Made by a program: the position numbers and the translations under genes
Source: Candidatus Dojkabacteria bacterium UBA2259
GTDB taxonomy: Bacteria > Patescibacteriota > Dojkabacteria > SC72
DNA: 43,336 nt
Assembly (NCBI GenBank): GCA_002347605.1
Contig: DDXN01000019.1
Span: 1 to 43,336, forward strand
Direction of reading: 5' to 3'
Shown: one piece after another, positions 1 through 9,266 of the stretch
Layout: each line of letters starts with the position of its first letter
How positions within the stretch are numbered: the first letter of the stretch is position 1
The notes under the pieces: generated by a model
Database searches by the model: none
What the model was told of the DNA's origin: nothing
What the model saw: only the letters and a program-made list of their open reading frames with translations

Positions 1-690
1 ACCTTAGTAGCAGAGATAGCAAGTGAGCTACCAACAGGAGAGTACTTTATCAATGTAGCGGTATTACTAGATGGTAAGATACTTAGAGAGGAGAGATTGG
101 TATTTAACATAGTCAATATACCTGGAGAGGAACAAGAGAAAGAGGAACAAGAGACTGGTTTTCAGATTGGATCCATATTTACTGGGTTTAAAGAAAGTCT
201 TCCATACATACTCATCTCCGTAGTTATAGTTTTAGTTGCCTACCTCCTTATCACTCTTATGTGGAAGAGAGAGGATTTAGAACATGCTAGAGAAAAGATA
301 TGGGCAGTAATATTAGGAAGTAAGAAATATACACGTATGGTACTTTCCTTTGTAATTGGTTTGCAGGTTTTGCTAATTCTTCTTTTCTTCCCTGTTGTTG
401 CAAGAATAAATGAAAGAGAGAAGCTTGATGTTAGTGGAGAGACACAGGGAGTACAAGATACAAAAGTAACAGGAGCTACATTAAATGTCCTACCTGCTAA
501 CAAAGAACATGAATATATAGTCTATGAGAATCAGGATACAAATTCAAAAGTTTTGTACATCGCTCAAGAGGGTGAACAGTTTAACGTTGTATCTGAAACA
601 GATAGTTGGTATCAGATAAAGCTTGCTGATGGTACACTAGGATGGTTAGAAAAATCAATGATTAAATCTAGCACAACAGAGGAAAAATAA
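1..690 (+). CDS. Membrane-anchored surface protein with C-terminal SH3-like domain (5' end outside window)
   Basis: The reading frame is open from base 1, so the true start lies upstream; 229 residues are visible. The first ~40 residues are the end of a secreted beta-rich domain and match the paralogue at 2508-4391. A Glu/Gln/Lys-rich linker follows, then two hydrophobic helices (around YILISVVIVLVAYLL and VLSFVIGLQVLLILLFF) flanking a basic loop with WAVILGSKKYTR. The last ~60 residues resemble a bacterial SH3 domain (YIAQEGEQFNVV, WYQIKLADG, GWLEKSMI). SH3b domains often bind cell-wall material; here that is inference. It is paired with the secreted protein at 769, and the pair is repeated downstream. 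The function is unknown. Confidence 0.75.
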   Translation, partial: TLVAEIASELPTGEYFINVAVLLDGKILREERLVFNIVNIPGEEQEKEEQETGFQIGSIFTGFKESLPYILISVVIVLVAYLLITLMWKREDLEHAREKIWAVILGSKKYTRMVLSFVIGLQVLLILLFFPVVARINEREKLDVSGETQGVQDTKVTGATLNVLPANKEHEYIVYENQDTNSKVLYIAQEGEQFNVVSETDSWYQIKLADGTLGWLEKSMIKSSTTEEK

Positions 691-768
691 TATGAATATA
701 TATTTGACATTACCTTTTAATGATAGATACAATGGATAAGAAAAATATTTACTAAACTGAATAATTTT

Positions 769-2478
769 ATGCAAAACAATAACCATTCTTTTTTTGAAAA
801 AACATGGTCAAAGGTATTACTATCATTACTATGTATTGTAATATTCTTTTCTTTAATTGGAGGATTTAATGCCATTGCAGATACAGTAACAACTGCTGTT
901 ACAGTTGGTAACTCTGCACCTGTCTTTACAGCTGGACCATTGGAAGATCCAACAAGTTCCTCAACAACACCAACTAATGTTGGGTCTAATACTACATGGA
1001 AAGCTACTGCATCAGATTCAAATGGAGATAACTACTATTTAATTATCTGTTCCACAGGCTCAGTTACACCAAGAAATGGTCAGGATCCTATCTGTGTTGC
1101 TACTACCTGGTGTACAAGTAGTGCTACTGCAAGTACCCAAGAGGCATCTTGTAGTCGTACAGCTTTAGTTGGAGATGCTGTTTCAAATGCTTGGTATGCT
1201 TTTGTTTGTGATGGAGGATCATCTGCTGCTTGTAATACAACTGGTCAACAGGGTACTGGGGATTCAGGAACTCCTTTTGATGTAAACCATGAGCCTACCT
1301 TTACTACTGCAGGAAATAATACACCACAAGATCCTGGTGGCACTGTTACATGGACAACTACTGCAGCTGACTCTACTGACTCTGATACTGTAAAATTAAT
1401 TGTATGTAAAACAACCGGTATTACAGGTGACGCCTGTGATGGAGGTGGAAGTGATACATGGTGTTCTAGCTCTCAAGTAGCTTCTAATCCTACATGTGGT
1501 TTTAGTGTACCAGCTGTATATCCTGATGATACCTATGCTGCATATGTATATATAGTTGATGCACACAACTTCCCAGCTACAGGTACCTACCAAGCTTCGA
1601 ATGTATCCTTTGTGATAAGTAATAAAAGTCCTGTTGTCTCTGCCGTAACTATAAATGGTGGTTCAAATATTGACTTAACTGAAAGTACTACTAAAAATAT
1701 TACCTTAACTGCTACTGTAACTGATAATAACAGTTGTTACGGTGGTGAAATAAACTCAGTATTAGGATATGTATACAGATCAGGGGTCGCATACACTGGG
1801 TGTGACACATCTGGAGAAGCAAACAATAACTACTGTTACCCAGAAGTAACCTGTACTGTTGTTGGAGGAACATGTACAGATATTACTGACGGTTCCGCAA
1901 ACTATACATGTACTGCAAGTTTACAGTACTACGCAGACCCAACAGATACACTAACTCAGTATCCTACCGATACATGGAAAGATACAATAAAAGCAACAGA
2001 TGATGATTCAGCTACACATACTGTAGAGGTATCTACTGGTGTAGAAATGAACTCTCTTATAGGGTTTGAACTAGGATATACAGTTACAGGTGCTATCAAC
2101 TATGGTAATCTTGGTGTAGGTGAAAAGAATGATCCATTAGACAAAATTATTACAACAACACCAACAGGAAATATAGGTTTAGATCAAGAACATTCAGGTA
2201 ATAGTATGTGTACTGATTATCCAACTTGTTCAGGTGGAACTCCAATAACTGCTGGATACCAGCATTACGCCCTTGCAGGTTCTACAGCTTACGCTTCTGG
2301 AACTGCTCTTACAGGAACAGCTTTTGAGATTGAATTAAATGTACCTAAACCAATAACTGGAACTCCTACAACTAAAAATACATGGTGGGGAATTGAGATT
2401 CCTGCTGGAACAACTCTAGGAACATATAGTGGTGCTAATACAATATCCGCTGTAAAAGGTGAGACAACTAGTTGGTAA
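769..2478 (+). CDS. Secreted Ser/Thr-rich surface protein, copy 1
   Basis: 569 residues. The N-terminus is basic, then hydrophobic (VLLSLLCIVIFFSLIGG, about residues 17-33), which fits a signal peptide or anchor ending near A37. The rest is low in charge, rich in Thr/Ser/Gly and contains regularly placed Cys (CDGGGSDTWC, NPTCGF, NNSCYGGE, GYTGCDTSGE in its paralogue), which suggests disulfide-stabilised beta-sandwich repeats. The last ~130 residues form a domain shared with the protein at 4413, with motifs NDPLDK, TPTGN(I/V)GLD, MCTDYPTC and WWGI, and a terminal Trp. No catalytic motif is visible. It lies 78 bp after the SH3 protein and 29 bp before its paralogue, so co-transcription is likely. 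Probably a cell-surface or filament component; the role is unknown. Confidence 0.75.
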   Translation: MQNNNHSFFEKTWSKVLLSLLCIVIFFSLIGGFNAIADTVTTAVTVGNSAPVFTAGPLEDPTSSSTTPTNVGSNTTWKATASDSNGDNYYLIICSTGSVTPRNGQDPICVATTWCTSSATASTQEASCSRTALVGDAVSNAWYAFVCDGGSSAACNTTGQQGTGDSGTPFDVNHEPTFTTAGNNTPQDPGGTVTWTTTAADSTDSDTVKLIVCKTTGITGDACDGGGSDTWCSSSQVASNPTCGFSVPAVYPDDTYAAYVYIVDAHNFPATGTYQASNVSFVISNKSPVVSAVTINGGSNIDLTESTTKNITLTATVTDNNSCYGGEINSVLGYVYRSGVAYTGCDTSGEANNNYCYPEVTCTVVGGTCTDITDGSANYTCTASLQYYADPTDTLTQYPTDTWKDTIKATDDDSATHTVEVSTGVEMNSLIGFELGYTVTGAINYGNLGVGEKNDPLDKIITTTPTGNIGLDQEHSGNSMCTDYPTCSGGTPITAGYQHYALAGSTAYASGTALTGTAFEIELNVPKPITGTPTTKNTWWGIEIPAGTTLGTYSGANTISAVKGETTSW

Positions 2479-2507
2479 AATAAGTTAAATACTTGAAAAT
2501 TTATTAA

Positions 2508-4391
2508 ATGAGACTCTCTAAATCATTTAAAACTACAATACTTGGATTACTAATATTTCTAATTAGTTCAATATCTGCTTACGCAGGCTTTGGGGTATCT
2601 CCTACTAATATTAGTAGTGAATACCTAAAGCCTGGAGCATCCTTTACTCAAGAGTTTACTCTCTCTAGATCTGATGCTACTGCTGATATGAATGTTCAGA
2701 TTGTTCCAGACCTAGGTGGTATAGATTCATGGTTTACATTTGATCCTGGTAAAACATTTGTATTCAAAAGAGGACAGACTACTCAGAAATTCAAAATCAT
2801 AGTAAAGGTACCCGATGATGCACAGTATACAGATTACAAAGGAGTAATACGTGTTAATGCTCTACCAATAGATCAAGCTGTAGGAGGAGTATCCATTACT
2901 CAAGGTGTAAGACTAGATGCAGGGTTGACTGTTACAGAACAAGATTTAAGATCACTATCTATTCTTTCAATCAAAGCCCTAGACTCACAAGAGGGTAAAC
3001 CAATTAGAATAGAGATAGTAGGACAAAATACAGGTAATGTAGATGCTTCACCTACTCTAAAGGTAACAGTAATGGATATGTTAATGAAAGTATTAGAAGA
3101 GCATGAGGTAGCTAACTTTGGATTTGTTAAACCTAATCAAACAGAGACCTTAGTAGCAGAGATAGCAAGTAAGCTACCAACAGGAGAGTACTTCATCAAT
3201 GTAGCGGTATTACTAGATGGTAAGATACTTAGAGAAGAGAGATTGGTATTTAACATAGTTAATATACCTGGAGGGGAACAAGAGGAAGAGGAGAAAGAAA
3301 CTGGTGTTCAAGTAGGATCAATTCTTGGTGTTCTTGGTGAGAATGTAATATATATCCTTATGTCTTTGCTAGTAGTAGCTACTGTATACCTACTGCTTGA
3401 AAAGATATGGGAGAATAAAAAGTACAAAACTATTTCCCAAAAGCAGTGGGCTATACTTTTGGGAAGCAAGAAGTACTCTAGAATTGTAATTGCTACAGTA
3501 CTGGGTCTTGCAGTACTACTTCTAACAGTACTAGCACCTGTTCTTAAGTATATTTCTTGGGAATCTCTCAATATTGATATTACAAGGCTCCTTACTGATT
3601 TAAAGAGTAGTATGCTCTACATACTCTTTTCTATTGTAGTATTCGTTGGTTCATACCTACTTTTAGAAAAGATATGGAGAAAGAAAAAATCTAAAACATT
3701 AAAATCTAAATGGTGGGCTATTCTTTTAGGAAGTAAGAAGTATTCCAGATTTATGTTCTCCTTCGTACTTGCAATACTTGCCATGTTTGGCTCTGCATTT
3801 ATTCCTATGATTGAGAGTACACCTGTTCAAACAGGTAAAGATACTCAGATATTAAGTAAATTGAGATTAGTATTTACAGATTTTAATGACTATCTCCCAT
3901 ATATTATATTCGCCTTAATGACAGTAATAGTCTCCTACCTATTACTAGAAAAAGCATGGAGAAAGAGTAAGAAAGTTAAGAAAGATTCAAAACCAAAGAA
4001 GAGTACATTCTTACAAATACTACTTGGAAGAGAGAAAGCATCTAGAATTACACTATCCTTAATCATTGGTGTAGTTGTATTTGCATCATCTATATATTAC
4101 ACAGTAGTTACATTTAAAACAGAAGAGATAGACAACTCACAAAAGGATGTACAGGGTGTATCTGATGAAAAAGATCCTGCTGTAAATGTAATTCCCGAAG
4201 AACAGACATACAGGTATGTTGTGTACCAAGAAGATGATCTTAATTCAGAGATAATATATGTTGCCCAGGAGGGAGAGACCTTTAATGTATTACAAGAGAC
4301 AGATGAGTGGTATACAGTAGAGCTGAGTGATAACAGGATTGGATGGTTAAGTAAATCTATAGTTAAATCATCAGAGACAGAAGAAAGATAA
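2508..4391 (+). CDS. Membrane-anchored surface protein with three repeated transmembrane modules and SH3-like C-terminus
   Basis: 627 residues. A signal peptide (TTILGLLIFLISSISAYA) is followed by a beta-rich extracellular region, FGVSPTNISSEYLKPGAS onward, of the kind seen in DUF916/WxL-partner or pilus-chaperone-like proteins. This is a resemblance of pattern, not a proven family. After a Glu-rich linker come three tandem ~75-90-residue modules, each with a hydrophobic helix ending in YLLLEK(I/A)W, a Lys-rich loop, (W/Q)(A/I)ILLG(S/R)(K/E)K(Y/A)SR and a second helix. The paralogue at 1-690 has a single such module, so this gene has grown by internal duplication. The C-terminal ~60 residues are SH3-like (YVAQEGETFNVL, WYTVEL, GWLSKSIV). 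It probably holds a neighbouring secreted protein at the envelope. Confidence 0.78.
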   Translation: MRLSKSFKTTILGLLIFLISSISAYAGFGVSPTNISSEYLKPGASFTQEFTLSRSDATADMNVQIVPDLGGIDSWFTFDPGKTFVFKRGQTTQKFKIIVKVPDDAQYTDYKGVIRVNALPIDQAVGGVSITQGVRLDAGLTVTEQDLRSLSILSIKALDSQEGKPIRIEIVGQNTGNVDASPTLKVTVMDMLMKVLEEHEVANFGFVKPNQTETLVAEIASKLPTGEYFINVAVLLDGKILREERLVFNIVNIPGGEQEEEEKETGVQVGSILGVLGENVIYILMSLLVVATVYLLLEKIWENKKYKTISQKQWAILLGSKKYSRIVIATVLGLAVLLLTVLAPVLKYISWESLNIDITRLLTDLKSSMLYILFSIVVFVGSYLLLEKIWRKKKSKTLKSKWWAILLGSKKYSRFMFSFVLAILAMFGSAFIPMIESTPVQTGKDTQILSKLRLVFTDFNDYLPYIIFALMTVIVSYLLLEKAWRKSKKVKKDSKPKKSTFLQILLGREKASRITLSLIIGVVVFASSIYYTVVTFKTEEIDNSQKDVQGVSDEKDPAVNVIPEEQTYRYVVYQEDDLNSEIIYVAQEGETFNVLQETDEWYTVELSDNRIGWLSKSIVKSSETEER

Positions 4392-4412
4392 CTAATATAT
4401 CTTTCTACCATT

Positions 4413-6659
4413 ATGAATCTATTTCGTAAATATATAGAAAATCTAGATATATTTCTAATCTTAAAAAGATTTTCTTTTTTACTTCTGTTATCTCTTTTTA
4501 CAATATTTTTCTTCTTAAAAATACCCTCTTCAGATATATTAGCAACTAATGTATTAACTAATCCTAGTTTTACTGGAGGGACTACTGGGTGGACACTATC
4601 AACAATGACATATGATGCTGCTAACTATCAAGATAGTGCAGGATCTATTACTACACAAACAGCAGTTGGAAGAAAGAATAGTGCAACTGGTACGGCAAGT
4701 CAGGTTATCTCAACTACCATTGTTGGTGGAAGTACTGTTAATCTTAATCTCTATTGGAAAAAAACATGTACTACTGTTAACTGTATAGCCAATACTATTC
4801 AAGTTCGAAGAATACTTTCTGGAACTTCTCAAACTATATGGGAAACAACAACTTTAACAACTGCAGCTTGGACACAAGTTTCTAATTTAGATGTATCTTC
4901 CTATTTTACTACTTCAGGAACATATACATTAGAAATATATATATTTCTACAAAGTGGAAATAATGCAAGTGCAAAAGCTCAGGCATGGGTTGATGTTCTT
5001 AATTTAGATGTTGTAGCACCATATGTTACTGTAGATACTACTGGCACACAAACTACCAATATATATGCTAATACCTCTAATGCATACATGGGTGGAGCGT
5101 TTACATTTGTAAGAAATACTGGTTCTGCATCAGTAACAAGTATTACCATTAGTGAAACTGGAACTATCTCTGATGCTAATATCTCGGGATTAATCCTTTA
5201 CTACAAACAGGAGGCTACATGTTCTACATCTATACCAGGAGATGCCACCCAGTTTAATAGTACTCCAGGAACATTTAGTTCTGGGAGTTCAACTGTAACT
5301 GGTACTATGAGTGTAGGAACATCACAGATATGTATGTATGTAGAAGCTGATATTGGTGGTGCAAGTGGAAGTGAAACTATTGAAATACAAATAACTGACC
5401 CTAGTACACAGGTAACTGTATCTGAAGGTGTTGTCTCTCCAGCTACAGCTGTAGCTATAAGTGGAACTACTACTGTTACGGGTAATAATGCTCCTACATT
5501 TACAAATTTCTCAAACAACGGACCTGTAAATCCGGGATCTATTGTTACATTTTCAACCACTGCATCAGATTCTGATGCTGATAATATATTTTTGGTAGTA
5601 TGTAAAACACAGGGAGTAACAGGAACAGCGTGTGATGGAGGATCAGGAGATACATGGTGTACAAGCTCATCTGTTGCCTCAAATCCCTCATGTGGATATA
5701 GTGTACCATCTGTATATCCTGATGATGCTTACAATACCTATCCATATGTATTTGATACATACAATGAGCCAGCCACGGGTTCATATCAGGGAGTACTCTC
5801 TACTTTTACTGTAAACAATGTTGCTCCAATTGTATCCGCTGTAACTATTAATGGAGGAACTGCAATATCACTAGAATCAGCTACTACAAAATCTGTAACA
5901 CTCACTGTTACTGTATCAGACAACAATAGCTGCTATGGAACAGAAATATCTTCTGTATTAGGATATGTATATAGATCTGGAGTTGGATATACAGGATGTG
6001 ATACTGTCGGAGAAGCAAACAACAACTACTGCTACCCAGAAGTAACGTGCTCGGTAGTTGGCGGGACATGCACAGATGATACTGATGCATCTGCCAACTA
6101 TACATGCTCTGCAAGTATATATTACTATGCAGATCCTACAGGAACAGATACACAGTACCCCTCTGACACATGGATGGATACAATTAAAGCAACAGATGAT
6201 GATTCTGCAACAGATGCATTACAAGTTTCAACTGGTGTTCAAATGAGTATGTTAGAAGCTATGTCTATTACCTCTTCAATTAACTATGGTACTTTGAGTG
6301 TAGAAACTGGAAACGATCCACTAGATAGAACTACCACCTCAACACCTACAGGAAATGTAGGATTAGATCATGAGATATATGGAACAGATATGTGTACAGA
6401 CTATCCTACATGTGGTGCATCTAAAATATTAGTTGGTTATCAAAAATATGCTCTAGTAGCCTCTACCCCATACTCATCTGCTACAGCATTAAGTATAACT
6501 CCAACACCTGTATACATTGATATATCTAAACCAACAACAGGAACGCCTACTGCTAAAAATATGTGGTGGGGAGTATACGCACCACTAAATACAAGTCCTG
6601 GTTCATTTAGTGGAACAATAAATGTAACGGCCTATGCAAGTGACCCATTGAATTGGTAA
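4413..6659 (+). CDS. Secreted Ser/Thr-rich surface protein, copy 2
   Basis: 748 residues, paralogue of the protein at 769. The N-terminal hydrophobic segment (FSFLLLLSLFTIFFFLKI) is a signal or anchor. Residues ~45-200 form an extra beta domain absent from copy 1, with the feel of a carbohydrate-binding jelly roll (NPSFTGGTTGWTLS at its start, LEIYIF near its end). After this come Thr-rich repeats with the same Cys pattern as copy 1 (CDGGSGDTWC, NNSCYGTE, GYTGCDTVGE, CTDDTD), then the shared C-terminal domain with NDPLDR, TPTGNVGLD, MCTDYPTC and WWGV, ending in Trp. It starts 21 bp after the SH3 protein. The ligand is unknown; a surface-adhesion role is inference. Confidence 0.75.
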   Translation: MNLFRKYIENLDIFLILKRFSFLLLLSLFTIFFFLKIPSSDILATNVLTNPSFTGGTTGWTLSTMTYDAANYQDSAGSITTQTAVGRKNSATGTASQVISTTIVGGSTVNLNLYWKKTCTTVNCIANTIQVRRILSGTSQTIWETTTLTTAAWTQVSNLDVSSYFTTSGTYTLEIYIFLQSGNNASAKAQAWVDVLNLDVVAPYVTVDTTGTQTTNIYANTSNAYMGGAFTFVRNTGSASVTSITISETGTISDANISGLILYYKQEATCSTSIPGDATQFNSTPGTFSSGSSTVTGTMSVGTSQICMYVEADIGGASGSETIEIQITDPSTQVTVSEGVVSPATAVAISGTTTVTGNNAPTFTNFSNNGPVNPGSIVTFSTTASDSDADNIFLVVCKTQGVTGTACDGGSGDTWCTSSSVASNPSCGYSVPSVYPDDAYNTYPYVFDTYNEPATGSYQGVLSTFTVNNVAPIVSAVTINGGTAISLESATTKSVTLTVTVSDNNSCYGTEISSVLGYVYRSGVGYTGCDTVGEANNNYCYPEVTCSVVGGTCTDDTDASANYTCSASIYYYADPTGTDTQYPSDTWMDTIKATDDDSATDALQVSTGVQMSMLEAMSITSSINYGTLSVETGNDPLDRTTTSTPTGNVGLDHEIYGTDMCTDYPTCGASKILVGYQKYALVASTPYSSATALSITPTPVYIDISKPTTGTPTAKNMWWGVYAPLNTSPGSFSGTINVTAYASDPLNW

Positions 6660-6675
6660 CCCCCTTCCAGCTAAC

Positions 6676-7764
6676 TTATAGTGAGAGACGAGGATCTCTA
6701 TCAACACTCTCAATATCTTCTCTCTTAGTTAAAAACTTCTTCTGTAATATATTTATATATCCAGCTATACCAATCATTCCTGCGTTATCACTCCTGTACT
6801 CTATCTGTGGATAGTAGAAATTCAAATTGTACTCCTTTGCTAACCTACCTACACTTCTAACTATCTCCTCACTATTAAATACCCCTCCTCCTACAAATAC
6901 AGATTTAACTTCAGGATTTTTCTCAATAGCTAATTTAAGTTTAATAACTACAGAATCCACTATTGCATCAACAAACCCTCTACAGAAATCATATATCCAC
7001 TCTCTCTCCGCAATACCTTTCTCTCTTAACTCTTTTGCTTTGTAAAGTGCTGCTGTTTTAATACCAGAGTAACTAAAATTCAAATCCTTAGAATTTTTCA
7101 TAGGAGTAGTAAAAACAATATTTCCTACTCTACCCTTTTTAGCAAACTCTGAAACAACAGGACCACCAGGATATCCAAAATTAAGAATTCTACCCACCTT
7201 ATCAAATGCCTCCCCTGCTGCATCATCTAATGTCTGCCCTAACTTTTTGTATTTACCAATTTCCCTAACATATATTATCTCTGTATGTTTACCTGACATA
7301 AGTAGAGCTAGAGCTGGAAAGGAATCTAAGAGTTTCTCATCACTAACTAAACCCTTACCCTTAGAATTCAAAAGTAAAGATGAAAACATATGACCCTCCA
7401 TATGATTTATTGGTACAAATGGTTTGTTGTATCTTAAAGCTAACTCTTTTGCATACTTAATACCTACCTCAAGGTCAATTGCTAGACCTGGACCTGTTGT
7501 CACACCAATGTAATCAACATTATTTATCATCCCTGGGTTGTTATTTAATGCCCTATTGTAAACCTCCTCTATATTTTCTTCATGTAATCTCTTTGCTAAA
7601 TCAGGTACTACTCCTCCAAACTGTGCATGTAATTCTGTTTGTGATGAGAGTTCTGATGTTATTACCTCTCTACCTCTAATTAGTGCCACAGATGTATCAT
7701 CACAACTAGTATCTATTCCTAGTATTAATGGTTTTTGTTTTAAATTTTCTTTAGTTAGTACCAT
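6676..7764 (-). CDS. tsaD: tRNA N6-adenosine threonylcarbamoyltransferase TsaD
   Basis: 362 residues, near the usual TsaD/Kae1 length. It transfers the threonylcarbamoyl group to A37 of ANN-decoding tRNAs in the cytoplasm. The N-terminus LGIDTSCDDTSVAL and the segment HAQFGGVVPDLAKRLH carry the conserved metal-ligand histidines; SYSGIKTA and the late VGGGVFNS/DNAGMIG motifs are also typical. The start overlaps the end of the TsaC-TsaE fusion gene by 14 bp on the same strand, so the three activities are translationally linked. No tsaB is present in the window. Assignment is secure from motifs. Confidence 0.95.
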   Translation of the reverse strand: MVLTKENLKQKPLILGIDTSCDDTSVALIRGREVITSELSSQTELHAQFGGVVPDLAKRLHEENIEEVYNRALNNNPGMINNVDYIGVTTGPGLAIDLEVGIKYAKELALRYNKPFVPINHMEGHMFSSLLLNSKGKGLVSDEKLLDSFPALALLMSGKHTEIIYVREIGKYKKLGQTLDDAAGEAFDKVGRILNFGYPGGPVVSEFAKKGRVGNIVFTTPMKNSKDLNFSYSGIKTAALYKAKELREKGIAEREWIYDFCRGFVDAIVDSVVIKLKLAIEKNPEVKSVFVGGGVFNSEEIVRSVGRLAKEYNLNFYYPQIEYRSDNAGMIGIAGYINILQKKFLTKREDIESVDRDPRLSL

Positions 7765-8842
7765 ATATTGTAATCTTTCTTTGCTCTAAAGATATATATT
7801 CAAATGATATTTTGTACATAGGAATATTTTTTTTAGAGCATAGTTCTTCAATCTCTTGATAGAACTTATCTGCCCACTCTATTACAACTATTCTACTTGC
7901 ATCTAAATGTTCTACTAATCCAGACCTATTAAACTCCTGCGCATCATTTAATCTCCATGTATCCATATGAGCTAGTATGTTTCCATCATATATATATTCA
8001 TTGATAATAGTATATGTTGGAGAGTTAACTATATCTTTACTACCTAACTCCTTACCGATACCTTTCGTAAATTGTGTCTTTCCTGCTCCTAACTCACCAC
8101 TTAAAGAAACAACAACACTCCCTTTCAAATCTTTAAGGTACTCTTTAGTAAACCATTTACCAAAATCTGATGTCTGTTTAGGTGTATCTGTTTCTCTTTC
8201 TTCCAGTAGTGTACTTTTGTGTATTGCATCTTCAAATCTTATTTTTCCCTCCCTTAATACTGTTAATGTATTTAATGTTGTATCAAGTATTGTAGATGGA
8301 GAGTTTTTAGGTAACTGTCCATCATCAATATACATATCTATGAGGGATTGGTTCTTTTTAGGTAAATCTTTTATTAATTGGTCTATACTGTATGGATGTG
8401 GTCTGTATGATACATTTGCAGATGTAGCAGTTATTGGTCTTCCAAATTCTTTGATTAGTTTAAGTGTAAATTTGTAATCAGGTATTCTTACCCCTGTAGT
8501 AGCCTGTTTAGAGACTACTGGAGGCTCAAGAATGCCCCTACTTTTGGAAACTACTGTGATTGGTCCTGGTAGATAATTCTTGTATATGTTTAATGCCATT
8601 TCGTTTAACTCTACATACCTTTTAGCCATATCTATATCTGATACTGCAATAGATATTGGTTTAGATCCTCTAAAGGTTTTGTAGGAGAGTAATTTATTCA
8701 AAGCTCTACTATTAGTTGCATCAACTCCTAGTCCATAGCATGTCTCTGTAGGATATACTACAAGCCCTCCTTGGTTTAGTATCTTAATTCCCTCTTTTAT
8801 AACTTCGTCTTCGTTATTGTTAGTCAATTTGACTCTTTTCAT
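7751..8842 (-). CDS. Fused TsaC (YrdC/Sua5) and TsaE protein for t6A tRNA modification
   Basis: 363 residues combining two enzymes that are usually separate. Residues ~1-200 are a YrdC/Sua5 domain (GGLVVYPTETCYGLG, the KxR-type KTFRGSKPISI, SANVS), which makes threonylcarbamoyl-AMP from Thr, bicarbonate and ATP. Residues ~225-363 are a TsaE ATPase: Walker A in GELGAGKTQ, then SPTYTIINEY, the HMDTWRL motif and VVIEWADKF. TsaE supports turnover by TsaD. The gene overlaps tsaD, giving a compact t6A operon. A TATAAT box ends 6 nt before the ATG, so the mRNA is probably leaderless. Confidence 0.93.
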   Translation of the reverse strand: MKRVKLTNNNEDEVIKEGIKILNQGGLVVYPTETCYGLGVDATNSRALNKLLSYKTFRGSKPISIAVSDIDMAKRYVELNEMALNIYKNYLPGPITVVSKSRGILEPPVVSKQATTGVRIPDYKFTLKLIKEFGRPITATSANVSYRPHPYSIDQLIKDLPKKNQSLIDMYIDDGQLPKNSPSTILDTTLNTLTVLREGKIRFEDAIHKSTLLEERETDTPKQTSDFGKWFTKEYLKDLKGSVVVSLSGELGAGKTQFTKGIGKELGSKDIVNSPTYTIINEYIYDGNILAHMDTWRLNDAQEFNRSGLVEHLDASRIVVIEWADKFYQEIEELCSKKNIPMYKISFEYISLEQRKITIYGTN

Positions 8843-8848
8843 GGTACA

Positions 8849-8854
8849 ATTATA
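8849..8854 (-). promoter_or_regulatory. -10 box (TATAAT) of the t6A operon
   Basis: Perfect TATAAT on the minus strand, 6 nt before the ATG of the TsaC-TsaE gene. Transcription would start at or just before the ATG. No convincing -35 was seen. Confidence 0.6.
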
Positions 8855-8907
8855 CCCTGAATGTGAATATATTTCATATTTAGAGATAACTTGAGTATAT
8901 ATATATT

Positions 8908-9225
8908 ATGGAAGTACATGTAACAGACAAAGATTTTCAAACAGAGGTATTAGATTACAAAGGATTAGTATTAGTAGACTTCTGGGCACCATGGTGTGGA
9001 CCCTGTAGAATGTTGGGTCCTATAATTGAGGAGTTAGCAGAGGAGATGAAAGACAGTGTTAAGGTATGCAAAATGAATATAGATGAGAATATGGAGTTTC
9101 CTCAGAAATATATGATTATGAGTATTCCTACTGTAATGCTTTTTAAGGATGGAGAGATTGTTGAAACTATGATTGGTTTACAATCTAAAGAGTCCTTAGT
9201 AGAGACCATTAAGAAGTATCAGTAA
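8908..9225 (+). CDS. trxA: Thioredoxin
   Basis: 105 residues, the normal thioredoxin length. The redox motif WCGPC sits in VDFWAPWCGPCRMLGP, and the cis-proline loop is SIPTVMLF. It reduces protein disulfides in the cytoplasm. It is divergent from the tsaCE-tsaD operon and lies just upstream of tRNA-Asp. No thioredoxin reductase is in the window. The numerous Cys in the secreted proteins at 769 and 4413 make disulfide chemistry relevant nearby, but a link is only inference. Confidence 0.95.
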   Translation: MEVHVTDKDFQTEVLDYKGLVLVDFWAPWCGPCRMLGPIIEELAEEMKDSVKVCKMNIDENMEFPQKYMIMSIPTVMLFKDGEIVETMIGLQSKESLVETIKKYQ

Positions 9226-9266
9226 TTGATATTTTATACTATGTTTGATATACTTTTTGAACATTT

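Noticed and set aside
5201..5560. Opposite-strand frames inside the Thr-rich surface genes (also 1396-1593, 5545-5784)
   Set aside because: They are shadows caused by the repetitive, Thr-rich codon pattern of the real genes.
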